From Holothuria scabra (taxonomy: Eukaryota > Echinodermata > Holothuroidea > Aspidochirotida > Holothuriidae): a DNA stretch of 64,000 nucleotides. Shown here piece after piece: positions 12,150 through 24,015 of this stretch. The notes beneath the pieces are model-generated. The model searched no databases, was not told the DNA's origin, and saw nothing but the letters and a program-made list of their open reading frames with translations. A program made the translations under genes and the position numbers. Within the stretch, counting starts at the first letter, position 1. Each line of letters opens with the position of its first letter. Where the stretch lies: assembly GCA_037179385.1 (NCBI GenBank), contig CM074179.1:68343806-68407805 (forward strand), given 5' to 3'.

Positions 12150-14300
12150 GACCTATGTAACAGTAGCGATATTATTGGTGGAAATCGAAATATAGATGAG
12201 AGAGGCGAGGCTTTGCATGCATAATTGTTTGGCTCATCAACTTTTTCAGACGCCCAGTTTAATATACTCGTTAATTAATGTCCACTAAGTAAATATTTTA
12301 TGATGGTTATCTTAATTCTTCCATCAAGAAGGATCAGTACGTAGGTAGACAACGATCACATGCAAAAAGTGTCCCCAAAACGCAGTGTTTTCCCTTTAAG
12401 TCCTCTCTAATCATTGATTTACCAACAATACATACAACAGCAAATCAAGAAATCCCTTTATGGCGCATCAGCTGTCCTGGCATTTCAGCAGTGGCCATTA
12501 TGTTAATGCAAATTGGTAAGCAAAAACTACGTTAACTAAGTTATACTATGCACAAATTAATTACTCTGAATGATATATTGAGTTTCGGCACCTATCTGAC
12601 CCAAGGAATATTTCGGAAAACAAAAGAAAAACACACACTCACACACACACACACACATACACACACACACACACACACACAAATACCAATAAAAAAATTG
12701 TAAAAGAAAAGCAATTAAAATCTTCAACTAAATTATGGCAACTTGGTCAGATGCAGTATTGATAACATTCCCGACATCTCGCAAGATTACGCGATATCAA
12801 TTGAAACGTGTTGTTGTGGCAGACAAACTGTTATTTGCAAATGAAGGATCCCAAACCTGCAATCCGTATGCTATATTTGTTTTTAACGATGGTTTCATTC
12901 ATTGCATGAACCATTTTCTAGAGTCATGTTTGTCCTGTATCTGTTTAAAAAACTGAGCATTAAAAACCGTGGGGTGCACTCATCCATGATTCATTTCTGT
13001 CATGTTTAACTTTATTTTCGGTGTGATCCAAAGAATTACACTCAGCTTAAATGTAAGGGTACCGATTTTGAAGGTTATCTAAGTATCTAAGCACTTCTGC
13101 AAAAAATATATATTAACATGAGTCAGCAGATAAAGTACAGGAATAACCATATGAGGGGAATGTTTCATAGTTGTTTCCGATCCTATGAGACAATACTTTA
13201 AGCGGAAGCTTTAAAACTATAGTTAAGAACTAACAGCGAAATATAAATTTTATTTGACAAAATAACAATACAATTTTTCCAATGTGGATTTAATGAGGAC
13301 GATGTTAGTATGGCAACTGAATTCTATGAGTGTTAGGGATATGGCTTTAAGTAAAGGAAATTGTTCCTATTTACGAAACAACGAGACACTTGCACGAAAC
13401 GTTTTTGACGCATAGTATAGCAGACGCGTAGTCAGGACTAGGGCTGTCACGGGAGCGATTTTGAAAGTGTGACGTTGAGCATGAGTCTCTCTGGCCCAGC
13501 TCGCCACCTGTGAGATTCAAATAGCTTTCTTGTGTCTCCATATTGAATATGGTGCAATATTTTAGCCTACAATTTACAGCAATCACTTAATCGTCTTTTT
13601 TGCCGAAGCAGAAATATTCACGTTATCTACACCATACGGCTTAAATTATTATTTCAGTTCTTTTAAAAACAAAACCTTCCTTACTGGACTTTGATTCATA
13701 ATACTTGCAATGGGAATATGTAATAGACTGCAGAAGATTGTTTTGTACATTTTCTGACCACCTTTCTCTCGTGTTGGTATTGTTAAAAGAGGGATAAAGG
13801 TTACATAAACTTTAGATATGTTAGAAGGACTTTATTATCCCAATCCTTGTGGTGAAATTTGCATTGAAATCCGATGTCTGGTTTTAAAGATGTGAGCAAG
13901 TACACTTGTCTCATTTTCAGCAAAAAGTGACCTTGAAATAAACACAATTGACTTAAAACCCTCAAATTAATGGACAGTGCTTTTATTTTTATTTTTTGTA
14001 TTTGATTTTTCCCCACTGAGAGAGTACAGGGACTCGAGTCCAAGTCCGGACTCCAGTACTCGAAAATTGAATGTTTCCAGACCCGTGACTCGGACCTTCC
14101 GGACTCTACGGTACTACAAAACTGACATGAATAGCGTACGTACAGACGTAAGCAACAAAATTACAAGCATATGCGTTATGACTGTAAAGAATGTAGCAGT
14201 TTAATCTAAAATACCTGCACCACTCGGCTAAAGGGTCATCGTGCATACACGTAGAGATAGTAGTACCAGCTTTGCAGTAAACACACTGCACAGGCTTATT
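12150..14300. other. Region without recognisable gene
   Basis: It contains a CA microsatellite (12631-12680). A fragment near 14030-14110 is rich in GACTCGAGTCC and GTCCGGACTCC, and looks like the end of another hAT-type element. No exon or RNA gene was recognised. Confidence 0.45.
12631..12680. repeat. CA microsatellite
   Basis: About 25 CA dinucleotides with one CTC and one CATA interruption. Confidence 0.95.
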
Positions 14301-14559
14301 TTAACCCTTTACCGTTGTTTGGGTCCTCTTGGGCCCATGCGGAGAGCTCGGCTGTCATCTATCTTCACTGTTTCACGCGGAGCTCGAAACTGCGAGCTGC
14401 TACCCGAAAATTCGGCCACAACAACGAGAGAGACAAAAGTTTAAGGTCACGGGGTCAATGGTCTACGGAAGCTGATGCGGGGCGTGCTACGTCCGCTTTT
14501 CCGCCTACTCCCGAGGCGCGCAAATATGCCCCGATCGGAGCACAACGGTAAAGAGTTAA
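14301..14559. mobile_element. TTAA-flanked MITE (piggyBac-like)
   Basis: TTAA at 14301-14304 and at 14556-14559 brackets inverted termini CCCTTTACCGTTGT and ACAACGGTAAAGAG. The interior is much richer in G+C and CpG than the surroundings. TTAA duplications with CCCTTT-type ends are characteristic of piggyBac-like elements. At 259 bp it carries no transposase. Confidence 0.8.
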
Positions 14560-14809
14560 GTCTGAGGCTATTTGGCCAGGGGATAGCGTAGATATAGCCA
14601 AACTTGCGATGCATCAAAAAGTGTCAATGGCAAGAAGGTATAAACAAAATCGTTTTACTTTGAAAGTAGTGAAAATGGTTCAACCTGTCTTGAAATTATT
14701 TTTGAGTCCCTTTATCTAGAAAACTCATGTTATGCCGTTGCACTTTGAAAGCTGAGCGGAGGGGATCGGGGACCGGGGCAAAAGTTCTGACTGGGAAGAT
14801 GCCTCCTTT

Positions 14810-15388
14810 TGTTGGTTTCAGTGCCGACTCCTTCACAGAATTATTCCTACAAACTCATACCTATGCGAAGTTAAGAATTCAAACTCAAACAAATGTAACT
14901 TTTGCCTCCCTCATGAACAAAATATTTACTATCTACTTTTTTGACTGCTGTTGTGTCCAGGATATTTGGCGTTGTATACAAACTATTTTTGACAGGGCTG
15001 GTGTAAATGTTAATCTTTTAAATCCACAGATTGTTTTATTTGGAGGTGACTTTGCCCGGGTTTTGAATTTAGTTCTCATCTTAGTTAAAAATTATACTTT
15101 TAGTTGTAAAGGGCAACATGTCCTCCCTACTATAGCTGGTCTGCAAAATTTTTGAGTAAGTATTTTAGAGATTGGGAATATATTTTTATCGAAAATATGG
15201 ATTACGATGTTTGGGTAAGATATTGGCTCCCTTGGTTAAGGATTTTTTATTTCTAATGTTAGTGTTTCATTTTGTTGTTTTTCTCCTCTTTTAATGATTA
15301 ATGAGTAAGAAGTTTTGAATAATTAACATAATTTGTGTGTTGCGACAATAAACGTAGAGAGGAAAATTTTAAATAAAAAAAAAAAAAG
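14810..15388 (+). mobile_element. 5'-truncated L1-like LINE, 3' end
   Basis: The reading frame through 14810-15155 contains, near its end, the phrases FFDCCCVQDIW, NPQIVLFGG, LNLVLILVKNYTF and LPTIAGLQNF. This matches the C-terminal pattern of L1-like LINE ORF2 proteins, downstream of the reverse transcriptase. The frame breaks at about 15152, where a one-base shift would keep it open to a stop near 15256. A 3' UTR ending in AATAAA and an A run follows (15373-15387). GATGCCTCCTTT occurs on both sides (14798-14809 and 15389-15400), a clear TSD. It is a dead copy, too short for transposition. Confidence 0.85.
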
Positions 15389-17478
15389 GATGCCTCCTTT
15401 GTCACCCAATCCTGTTGGTGCCGCCACTGTATCTGACAGGGCATGCAGGTGCAATCTTTAACCATATACTGTCATGTGTGCCTAATTTTGCTTTGTCTTC
15501 TTTACTAAACGATAGTTTTTACTATTCAAACAGTCCTAAGTAATGTTTAAATCATTTTTGTTGGCTGGTACCACGCTTGTGCCACGTTCAGCTCATTTCA
15601 TACTGCAATTTAATAAAAACAATGACGTGCCGATTACACGTTTTTGTTTCTTTTTTTCAAAATGTGATACATCGTTATAGGCGTATGAGGGGGGGGGGGG
15701 TGCAGGGTGTACTCGCCCTCCCAATTCGGGCAAAAGAAGTTGGTCTAGGCCGGCCAAAAATTGGCAAAACATGATAAACGGTGACATTACTCGGGCGAAA
15801 AAATGCTCTTGCAAAGAAAATTACCCCCGTACGCCTATGTTGATTGTGGTGTGGCAGCGAGTCCTTATTCTCATCTAAGCGGTTGCAATCATGCGGTGGT
15901 GTACAGACAATTTTTTGGCAAATCCAATCCACAGATTGCAGGGGGGTAACTCTTACCAAATATTGTCTCAGAAATATTGTTTTTGGAATGAAGAGATGTC
16001 CGAACATCGTATTATTTTCACCAAGTCCCGTGCACAGATTATACAATACGTGATTGAAAACGTTTTTATTCGGAGATGTCAGGCTTGATATAGTGCCGAA
16101 AGTAATACACTTCCCTTTTGCTGTGGAGGTTACTCACTTCTGCAAAGAGAGAGGGTAGATAAGAGGATCTATAGAGGTAATGCACCGGCGTCTTGTGTTG
16201 CGCATCTCTTTACTTTTCCATTCAGGCGCCCATGCATTGTACAATGGTCACTAAGGTGCTGTTTTTCGAGCGCATCTATAACACACGTACTGGGTACTGC
16301 ATTTGGCCAGTTCAATCCATGACGAATTGAAACGAGCTAACGTCACGTGCATAACCTCTAGCCCACTGGTAACTTTGCGCCGATGTAACTGTAAACAGAG
16401 AATCCAACGGAATGAAGAAGTGGATTAGAAAGTTTCAATGAATTTTACAATGTTTGTTCTTGATTAGGTCATATTCCAAAAATGCTGATCAAGCTTAAAT
16501 GAATAATAAAAACATAAACAAATTAAAAAGTTTCAATTAATGTAACGAAGTCTGTTTTTATTGAAGTTTTATTAACGAAATGCTGATCAAGCGTTATTGA
16601 ATAATAAAAATATGAATAAGCAAATTAAGTTAAAATTAATTTTACGATAAATGATCTTGGTGAGGTCTTACTCAAAAAAAAAATGTTATCATGTTTGATT
16701 GAGTAAATGGCCGCTTAAAAAAAATACACTGAGGCTATTTTCACATTGCACAGTGCACAGATGATTAACGACTTAGAAAACGCACTGCTCTGTGTCAAAG
16801 CTTGCATCTCTGAGTTTGTGGGCCTCATGGAGATCAGAAAAATAATTAAGAAACCTTATACAAGTGCCCTGACTGGTCAGCAATTTGTAAGAACTACAAA
16901 TGTAAAATATTTATGTATTTCAAGGTCTTAGTTGACGCAGAAGTTGTAAAAGTACACTTGACAGCGACTAAAAAGTTTGGACCCGTGGCTAAGTGCCACG
17001 TGAACAACTAAGACTAGCTGACTATTTCTTCTATAAAATTCTCGCAATATACAGTAGGCCTTTAGTACAGTTTATTATATATTTTCAGTCTTAATGACTC
17101 CCTCTATCGGTCTTTTAACTATGTCGCTTCTCAACAAGAGACTTGGGACACCTAGAAACTATGATGTCATACCAATTAGATTATTTACTTAACTTTTAAG
17201 ATGTCTCAGTATTATTTACCAATATACATTTGGACTCTCAGACAAAGACCTTAGTAGCGCCCAAATCGAAAGTTTGTATTGAATGTCTTGTAATGTTAGT
17301 TTACACCCTGACCACACAAGTTGTGATACCATGTTTTAACGTGGTTTAAGATAAATTATATTACAAATGTAAAAATCTAAGGAGTAAGTAAATAATTTCG
17401 TATCTTACGGTTAAATGAATAAATGACAGTTCTTAGTAAATATAGCCGGCCACCGACTAAATTCTGAAATAGGCCTAC
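15389..17478. other. Repeat-rich region without recognisable gene
   Basis: At 15679-15840 a CATAGGCGTACGGGGG-type sequence occurs at both ends in inverted orientation around a GGGCAAAAG core, so this is probably a small element. At 16429-16710 there is a diverged tandem repeat, listed separately. The rest holds nothing I can name. Confidence 0.45.
16429..16710. repeat. Diverged ~100-bp tandem repeat
   Basis: Two units (about 16429-16526 and 16527-16628) share AAAGTTTCAAT, AAATGCTGATCAAGC, GAATAATAAAAA and AAGCAAATTA in order. A third, more decayed unit follows. Confidence 0.65.
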
Positions 17479-18033
<555 letters not shown>

Positions 18034-19229
18034 GTTTTGGTTACCGTGTAACACTCGAATATGAAGAACTTCCACATTATGTAAATAAGGCGTCACAATA
18101 TAAGAATTCGAGCGATCCTGTCTTTAAAATGTTGTAAATTGACCAGAAAGAAACCGTGCTTTATTGTCTATTTCTTACAGCCTTGGCCTAAGAAAAATAG
18201 CACTATAGTGAGATGATAGTGCTAAATTGGAGTTAGTTACGTAATGCACTAATAAGTCACTAGCAGTAATGAAACGGACTAAACCCATTTGAGTGCCTTT
18301 CTCTACAGATAGAAAACGAATTTCATTAAAGACTAATTTACACAAAAACATAACATAGGCCTTTAAAATACACACTTACCCATGCATGGCCCCATATTTG
18401 ATATAACGATTTCAGTTGAAGTGGAAGTAATAAGTATTTTCTCAGTGTAGTACTAGATTTGAAATTTATTTTCAAGGGACCACCTTCAGCGTGATAACAA
18501 TTATGGTAAGATCTAAAATAAAGGTATATTTTAAATAAAATTCGCTGGAAATATTATATGGAAAATGGTAGCAACATATAATAGCACTTATATATTTAAC
18601 GCCGAAATTGGTGACAGCTTCTGTCACAATAAAGGAGTAAAACATGTGTGAATGAATGAAAAATGTTGTTTGGAAATACCACAACAAAACACACTCAATA
18701 AACCAAATTAATAAACCAAATTAACTTTACCTGACATTGATAAATTGTGTTCCGTTAATTTACATGTTGTGACATTTCTTCTTGAGAATACACCATCAAC
18801 ACCGCAGTAGATACAGTAGAAGGTGGTGTGGGGTGTGAGTGTTATCTGGGTTTTTTACATGATCTGTGTCCCTAAGTGATTTATGCTTTCATTGTGTTCA
18901 TGTTGAATAAAGAACAATTAACACATCCCTGACTGGTCTGTTACCTAACCCCAAATGTTACGTAACTTTTTTGTTTTGGTATATCTGACAATGCCAATTT
19001 ATTAATCAGATGTAAATCCAAACTATGTAAAGTGGTATATCTATAGTGTGCTTCATTTTCTCCCTAGGACGATAAGATGCAATCGGGCAGAGAACGATGT
19101 TTCAAAAAGTAAGAAGGAAAGTTTCATCATGTAATTACATGGTAGAGCTGTTTTCTTTCTTAGTAAATGGATAGTGATCTGGCAGTTACTCCATTGTTGA
19201 GAATCCGGCCTACAGTCTCTTTCTAGCCT
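18034..19229. other. 3' flank of the fucosyltransferase gene
   Basis: A minus-strand AATAAA lies at 18998-19003, about 230 bases past the fucosyltransferase stop, and is the best polyadenylation signal candidate. No other gene was recognised. Confidence 0.45.
18998..19003 (-). promoter_or_regulatory. Candidate polyadenylation signal
   Basis: AATAAA on the minus strand, the nearest canonical signal downstream of the fucosyltransferase stop codon. Its use is an inference. Confidence 0.4.
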
Positions 19230-20675
19230 CTACAGGTTGTAGATCCAGTTCTGCTTACCGCATTTTGTACATGAATTCCACCACCAAGATACGTTAGGAT
19301 CAAACATTGCATACTTTGCACACGATGTATTAGATTTTTTTACTCCATCGAAACCAGAATCAGGATCGTTTTTTTCTTCTAGGTATCTATTAGACACTCT
19401 ACAAATTGCATTACACGAGTAGCAGAAACCTTTCGGGGGTACCCTACTCTTGACGTGAGGTCCTTTTATATCCGGATAATTGACAATTATCTCACCATTC
19501 TCCTTCCATTGGAAGTATTCATTATAAAGATCATCATTGCTATCAAGAATTTGAATATATTGCGCCAGGTCTTGTACGGTTTTAAAGTCATCCGCGTAAA
19601 TAAAAGAATGAGGAGGGGCAAGTCTCTCATACGACTCCCGAGAAGCACCGACTACAATAGGCACGATATCCCAGGAAAGCGTTCGCCAAAATTTCTCTGA
19701 AATATATTCACTACAGCACGCACTCTCCAAAGCAAGGTAAAACTTGTACTCTTGAATCTTTTGTTTACATTCTGTGCTGTTTCTTGGACAAATATTCCGA
19801 CCCTGACCTTCTCCGAATAAATCAACTGATAAATGTTCCTTTAACCTTTGGACAAAAGTACCTCTTTTCCAATATTTACTGGTCCAAGTTGACATCCAAG
19901 CCACAAGACCGCTTTTATTTTGAGCCCAATTTATCTGTGGTCCTGAAGGCTGGCGTTCCTTTGGGAGTAACTTATAATATCCATATGGAGTTGGGAAGTC
20001 GGACTGTGAATGATATGTTAAAGACCAGTGGAACATTTTCTTGTTATATGGAGGATTTAAAGCCAGGAATTGCAACTTCCCCCCACATTCAAAAGAAGCA
20101 TAAATTCTTTTCTGGTATCGCGGAGCTTCTGCTAATATTTTATCCATTATGCTTTCTCTGTAGGGAGATATTGAAACGTCTTGTGGGAAGAATAAGACGT
20201 CAAATACGGTAGTGTGGGATGCATTCTTTTCCATTGTAACATTGGCGTAAAACTTCACCTTATTTCCGTAAAAACATTCACAAGTTCTTGGCGAAGGGGG
20301 TGGTTGAAATAAACCCGGGTAGTTCCAAGCCCTCCGAAAACCTTCGAAGAAGCCAACATTTACAATAGATTTATTAAGCATTAACTTGGATAGGGTGGGG
20401 GCAGTCTTTTGTTGAAGGTCATTGCTACTGACTGGTTGAAGTTTTTGGCTGTTGGAACCTTTGCTTGACGGTTCGGCTGATATTTTGCTGTCCATCGCAT
20501 TTTTGACTTTTGAACCTCTTGAACTAGAGTTAAGCTGCTTCGATCGAAACAAAGGTTTATTCTTTTTCGAGATAAGATTACTGCGCCCAACATTTAAAAG
20601 TACAACAGAGATAAGTAGAAGCATACAAAATATCGACCATCTGTAAAACGATCTGTTGAACGTTATCCTTTTCAT
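19230..20675 (-). CDS. Alpha-1,3-fucosyltransferase (GT10 family)
   Basis: This intronless gene encodes 481 residues and is predicted to move fucose from GDP-fucose onto N-acetylglucosamine of glycoprotein or glycolipid chains in the Golgi. The layout is that of a type II membrane enzyme: a short basic tail, one membrane segment (about residues 13-30, WSIFCMLLLISVVLLNVG), a Ser/Lys-rich stem to about 105, then the GT10 N-terminal domain (about 130-240). The FHWSLTYHSQSDF motif at 215-227 corresponds to the family's W-(T/S)-x-x-Y-x-x-x-SD signature. The donor-binding C-terminal domain carries YKFYLALESACCSEYISEKFW (310-330) and VPIVVGA (338-344). Six N-x-S/T sites and paired cysteines near the C-terminus fit a lumenal protein. 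I start at the ATG at 20675, in MKRITF; an in-frame TTG lies three codons upstream. The acceptor specificity (Lewis-type versus core) cannot be read from sequence alone. All hallmark motifs are intact. Confidence 0.94.
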   Translation of the reverse strand: MKRITFNRSFYRWSIFCMLLLISVVLLNVGRSNLISKKNKPLFRSKQLNSSSRGSKVKNAMDSKISAEPSSKGSNSQKLQPVSSNDLQQKTAPTLSKLMLNKSIVNVGFFEGFRRAWNYPGLFQPPPSPRTCECFYGNKVKFYANVTMEKNASHTTVFDVLFFPQDVSISPYRESIMDKILAEAPRYQKRIYASFECGGKLQFLALNPPYNKKMFHWSLTYHSQSDFPTPYGYYKLLPKERQPSGPQINWAQNKSGLVAWMSTWTSKYWKRGTFVQRLKEHLSVDLFGEGQGRNICPRNSTECKQKIQEYKFYLALESACCSEYISEKFWRTLSWDIVPIVVGASRESYERLAPPHSFIYADDFKTVQDLAQYIQILDSNDDLYNEYFQWKENGEIIVNYPDIKGPHVKSRVPPKGFCYSCNAICRVSNRYLEEKNDPDSGFDGVKKSNTSCAKYAMFDPNVSWWWNSCTKCGKQNWIYNL

Positions 20676-22440
20676 TTTAGACAACTTACTTCAAAGGTTT
20701 AGTCTGGAATAACGCTGTTTTGAAACGATCTCCCTTCGACTCCGCTTAAATGAAATGTAACCTTTGAAAGACCAGTAAAATGCTCCTCACCGTGATGCGT
20801 TATTTATTCTAATTACCTTTAAGTGAAATTAAGTTTGTCGTTATTCCTCCTAAACGATTCAGTGATATAAAAACTATGATAAGTAGTTAATTGATTTCAA
20901 TTGCAAACAAGTAAACCTAGAAGAGTTGATTGCACCAATCACTATTCAGTTAAAGGCAATTTGTTTACGACAGGGAAGATCGCACATATGGTGAGGTAGA
21001 ATTTGTTGGTGTAGGCTCCCGTAATTGGCTGATTGATTTTTTTAAGTACACGACTGACTAATCCAAATTACAACCCCACACGTTTGTTGACGCTAAATCA
21101 CTCAATATAGATTGCTGCGATCTTTGCATTTGGAATTAAATTTACACTCAAGCAATGTTGACGTTCTATTTACATTTGATCGATCCTTGATTACATCATT
21201 CGATGTAATTCATAAAGAACTCCCATCATAAGGGGAAAAGTGTCTCAAGCTGAATACAGTCATATGTACTTTTTTTATGGGGTATACCATAATCTAGATA
21301 ATTAAAACAAAATCGAGCCAAACGTAGCGTGACACCGAACAAACATAATTAATGCACTATACATAGTACTCTAAACCAAGGCATGGCCTGTCCGCCTGTG
21401 AATGAATATGATTTTTTTTTCTTTGAAAATAAGAATAATTACGTGGGATGACACGTACATCAATTTCCAGATCCAATGTAACGTAACTTATAATTAGAGT
21501 CCCGAAAAGAGAGTCTCTAAAAGGAATGCATGTATCGGATTTCATGCAACCAAGACTATCTATGTTGGGAACTTTACAACAAAATTAGAATTATGACTTT
21601 TGGTAAGATTCGAATTAAAGGGAAATACTGCGTTTGTTTTACAAGGAAATTTCATTCTTTTAAAAACCAATATTTATTGGTAAAGAGTGATGAATAATTA
21701 AAAATAAGGCTGTATGGTAACCTTTTTTTTACGAAATAAGTTTTCTTCAGATAGACATCCAGCTGCTTATTGCTGTAGAATAATTTTTTTACCCAAACTT
21801 TAAACATTTCAAAAAATGCAACTTTCATAATTTCTCATGTACATAACATTTTGAGGAGATGAAACTATTTTGGGGGTTTATTGTTGAGACCAAATGATTT
21901 TATAATAACTAGGGCTTTTTTCTTTTACTGCTATGTTGGAGAATTTTAAACGCAATATTTCCCTTTAAAGAAAACTCGAACAAATTCCGCTCTGATTTGT
22001 TTTGCCATACCTGGCAATATTTACCAAATATATGTGTGACCTCGTTTCCGGGCCCTAACATGGATGGCTTCAGTGGTTTTCATATCGGCAGATTCACTGC
22101 TGTATACTGCATATTGCGGGTAAAACTGATTAAAAATTTGACGATAATGATGTTGCAGTGTTCGGAACCTTTCATCTACTACCACGCTTTTAAATGCCCA
22201 CTAAGTTCAACCTGAAGGCAACAGTCCCATTGGTGTTCCGGTACTTACAGCTTTTGTTTAAGTTTTTTATGAGGAGGTATTGTAAGTTTGCTATGACGCC
22301 TCCTGATTCATCTACTGCTACGGCAAGCAGAAAATGCCCTCTTATTCTCTTTTTTGGTTTTCACACAATATTCCCTAGAAACATGCAATTGGCTAAAACT
22401 TTCACTAAATTGTGTGGCCCCTGTGTTGCCGGAGCCAATC
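20676..22440. other. 5' flank of the fucosyltransferase and unassigned sequence
   Basis: The upstream 150 bases (minus-strand reading) show no obvious TATA box. An untranslated upstream exon cannot be excluded. Beyond that I see A+T-rich sequence with no gene. Confidence 0.45.
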
Positions 22441-22529
22441 CAATACATGAACGTATCCATTTGGTAAATGGACGCTTGCGATCCGCACATGAAAGTATGC
22501 ATTCAATAAATTCCCTAGAATAAAAGGAT

Positions 22530-22664
22530 GCTCTTATCGCACCTTTTCCTTTACAGGTATTGAACTTTGGAACTCCCTTTCTAACACATTAAAGCAAATG
22601 AAAAAAATCTCGCGTTTTAACTTAGGCGTCAAGAATCTTCTTGCCAACAAATCACTTTGAGGGG
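22530..22664 (+). pseudogene. LINE ORF2 C-terminal fragment
   Basis: The frame reads YRTFSFTGIELWNSLS and then an LKQMKKISRFNLGVKNLL tail, ending in a stop after ANKSL. This is the usual C-terminal ending of jockey/CR1-type LINE reverse transcriptase proteins (R-TFS-x-G-x-x-LWNSLP...). No intact reverse transcriptase lies upstream. The last half was copied again in the tandem duplication that follows. Confidence 0.7.
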
Positions 22665-22917
22665 AGCAATATCTCTAGGGGAGCTTTGTCAGTACTGTCA
22701 GTCAGTCTGCCGGCGTCTTACATGCAGTGCAATATTCCAACTTTCTTTCACTCCCTCGTGCAATTGTTTCTTGTTTCATCGGTAGGAACTCCAATGGAAA
22801 TAAGCTTTTTTTTTAGGGTTTTGGGGTTTATCCCTGGTACTCTGTTTGTAATTCCGCCATATTCTATTATATGACGATGGGAATTTATTTATATCATGGT
22901 TGTATGAAGTTCATCAT

Positions 22918-23056
22918 TGTGAGCCGACTGTATGACCAAGTTATTAGCGCATCTGACTAGCTTGCAGCGGGGAGGTACAGTATGGGGTTCGATTCCTGGG
23001 CAGGTCATACCGAAGACTTAAAAATGGACCACGCTGGAACTGTGTTTGATGCTCGG
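22918..23056 (+). mobile_element. tRNA-derived SINE head (copy 1)
   Basis: A tRNA-like promoter region has a B-box match GGTTCGATTCC and an upstream A-box-like TTAGCGCATCTGAC. It is followed by the family's GGTCATACCGAAGACTTAAAAATGGA body. Related heads lie at 23388, 48312 and 51405. Confidence 0.75.
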
Positions 23057-23387
23057 CATTAAAGCAAATGAAAAAAAATCTCGCGTTTTAATTTAGGCGT
23101 CAAGAATCTTCTTGCCAACAAATCACTTTGAGGGGAGCAATATCTCTAGGGGAGCTTTGTCAGTACTGTCAGTCAGTCTGCCGGCGTCTTACATGCAGTG
23201 CAATATTCCAACTTTCTTTCACTCCCTCGTGCAATTGTTTCTTGTTTCATCGGTAGGAAATCCAATGGAAATAAGCTTTTTTTTAGGGTTTTGGGGTTTA
23301 TCCCTGGTACTCTGTTTGTAATTCCGCCATATTCTATTATATGACGATGGGAATTTATTTATATCATGGTTGTATGAAGTACATCAT

Positions 23388-23524
23388 TGTGAGCCGACTG
23401 TATGACCAAGTTATTAGCGCATCTGACTAGCTTGCAGCGGGGAGGTATGGGGTTCGATTCCTGGGCAGGTCATACCGAAGACTTAAAAATGGACCACGCT
23501 GGAACTGTGTTTGATGCTCGGCAT
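23388..23524 (+). mobile_element. tRNA-derived SINE head (copy 2)
   Basis: This is the duplicate of the SINE at 22918, with the same B box. It lies inside the second unit of the 470 bp tandem duplication. Confidence 0.75.
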
Positions 23525-23621
23525 AACTTGAGCAATGTGGTATGGCAAATGAAGTACCAAACAAACAAACAAACAAACTGACTGACCGACTAGTCTGCTG
23601 GCTGACTGACAAGGGCACTGT

Positions 23622-24015
23622 CACGGATTTCCTATACATAGACAGAGCATACTGCACGGTACATTGTCGCTACCGTAGTGTGAAGAAAGCGCACCAAGAT
23701 GGCCGCCCGCTATGTGTTTGGGTGAAAGTTTGGACCTGCCCAAGTATATCACCATATTTTGCAAGGAAGTTGAAATATGTTTGAATTATGGCAAGGTAAG
23801 GTCAAAATTACTTCATGTATTGCAGGAATGTTGTATTGTTTCCCATTCAAGACTAGTTTAACTTTTGTTTAAAATATTACACAGTCGTCGTCAAATCAGA
23901 CGATTTATAGGTTCACGGCGGCCATCTCGGTGCGCCTTTTCTGTCCCAGTCTGTGGCGACCAGCTACGGACAGGACGTACACGTTACATGCTCTGTCCAT
24001 GTATATAAGTCCGTG
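23622..24015. mobile_element. TIR MITE, CACGGA family, copy 2
   Basis: This is a second copy of the element at 3080-3482. It starts CACGGATTTCC and ends TATAAGTCCGTG. The flanks GGCACTGT (23614-23621) and GGTACTGT (24016-24023) form an 8 bp TSD with one mismatch, which suggests a hAT-type element. It is non-coding. Confidence 0.82.

Larger units (their letters stand above)
22587..23524. repeat. Tandem duplication, two ~470-bp copies
   Basis: Copy 1 (22587-23056) and copy 2 (23057-23524) are almost identical, differing at a handful of bases and one short deletion (CAGTATG within the SINE). Each holds the LINE tail, its 3' UTR and a tRNA-derived SINE head. The junction lies at a shared CAT. 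The few differences point to a recent event. Confidence 0.95.

Noticed and set aside
19455..20646. Plus-strand and second minus-strand open frames over the fucosyltransferase
   Set aside because: Shadows of the real gene; only the 481-residue frame has family motifs.
20676..20684. Fucosyltransferase start at 20684
   Set aside because: That codon is TTG; the first ATG is at 20675.
22641..23321. Two identical open frames starting MPTNHFEGSNIS
   Set aside because: Both lie out of frame with the LINE C-terminus, in its 3' UTR, copied by the tandem duplication.
22918..23524. tRNA genes
   Set aside because: A and B boxes are present but no cloverleaf can be closed and a SINE body follows; these are tRNA-derived SINEs.
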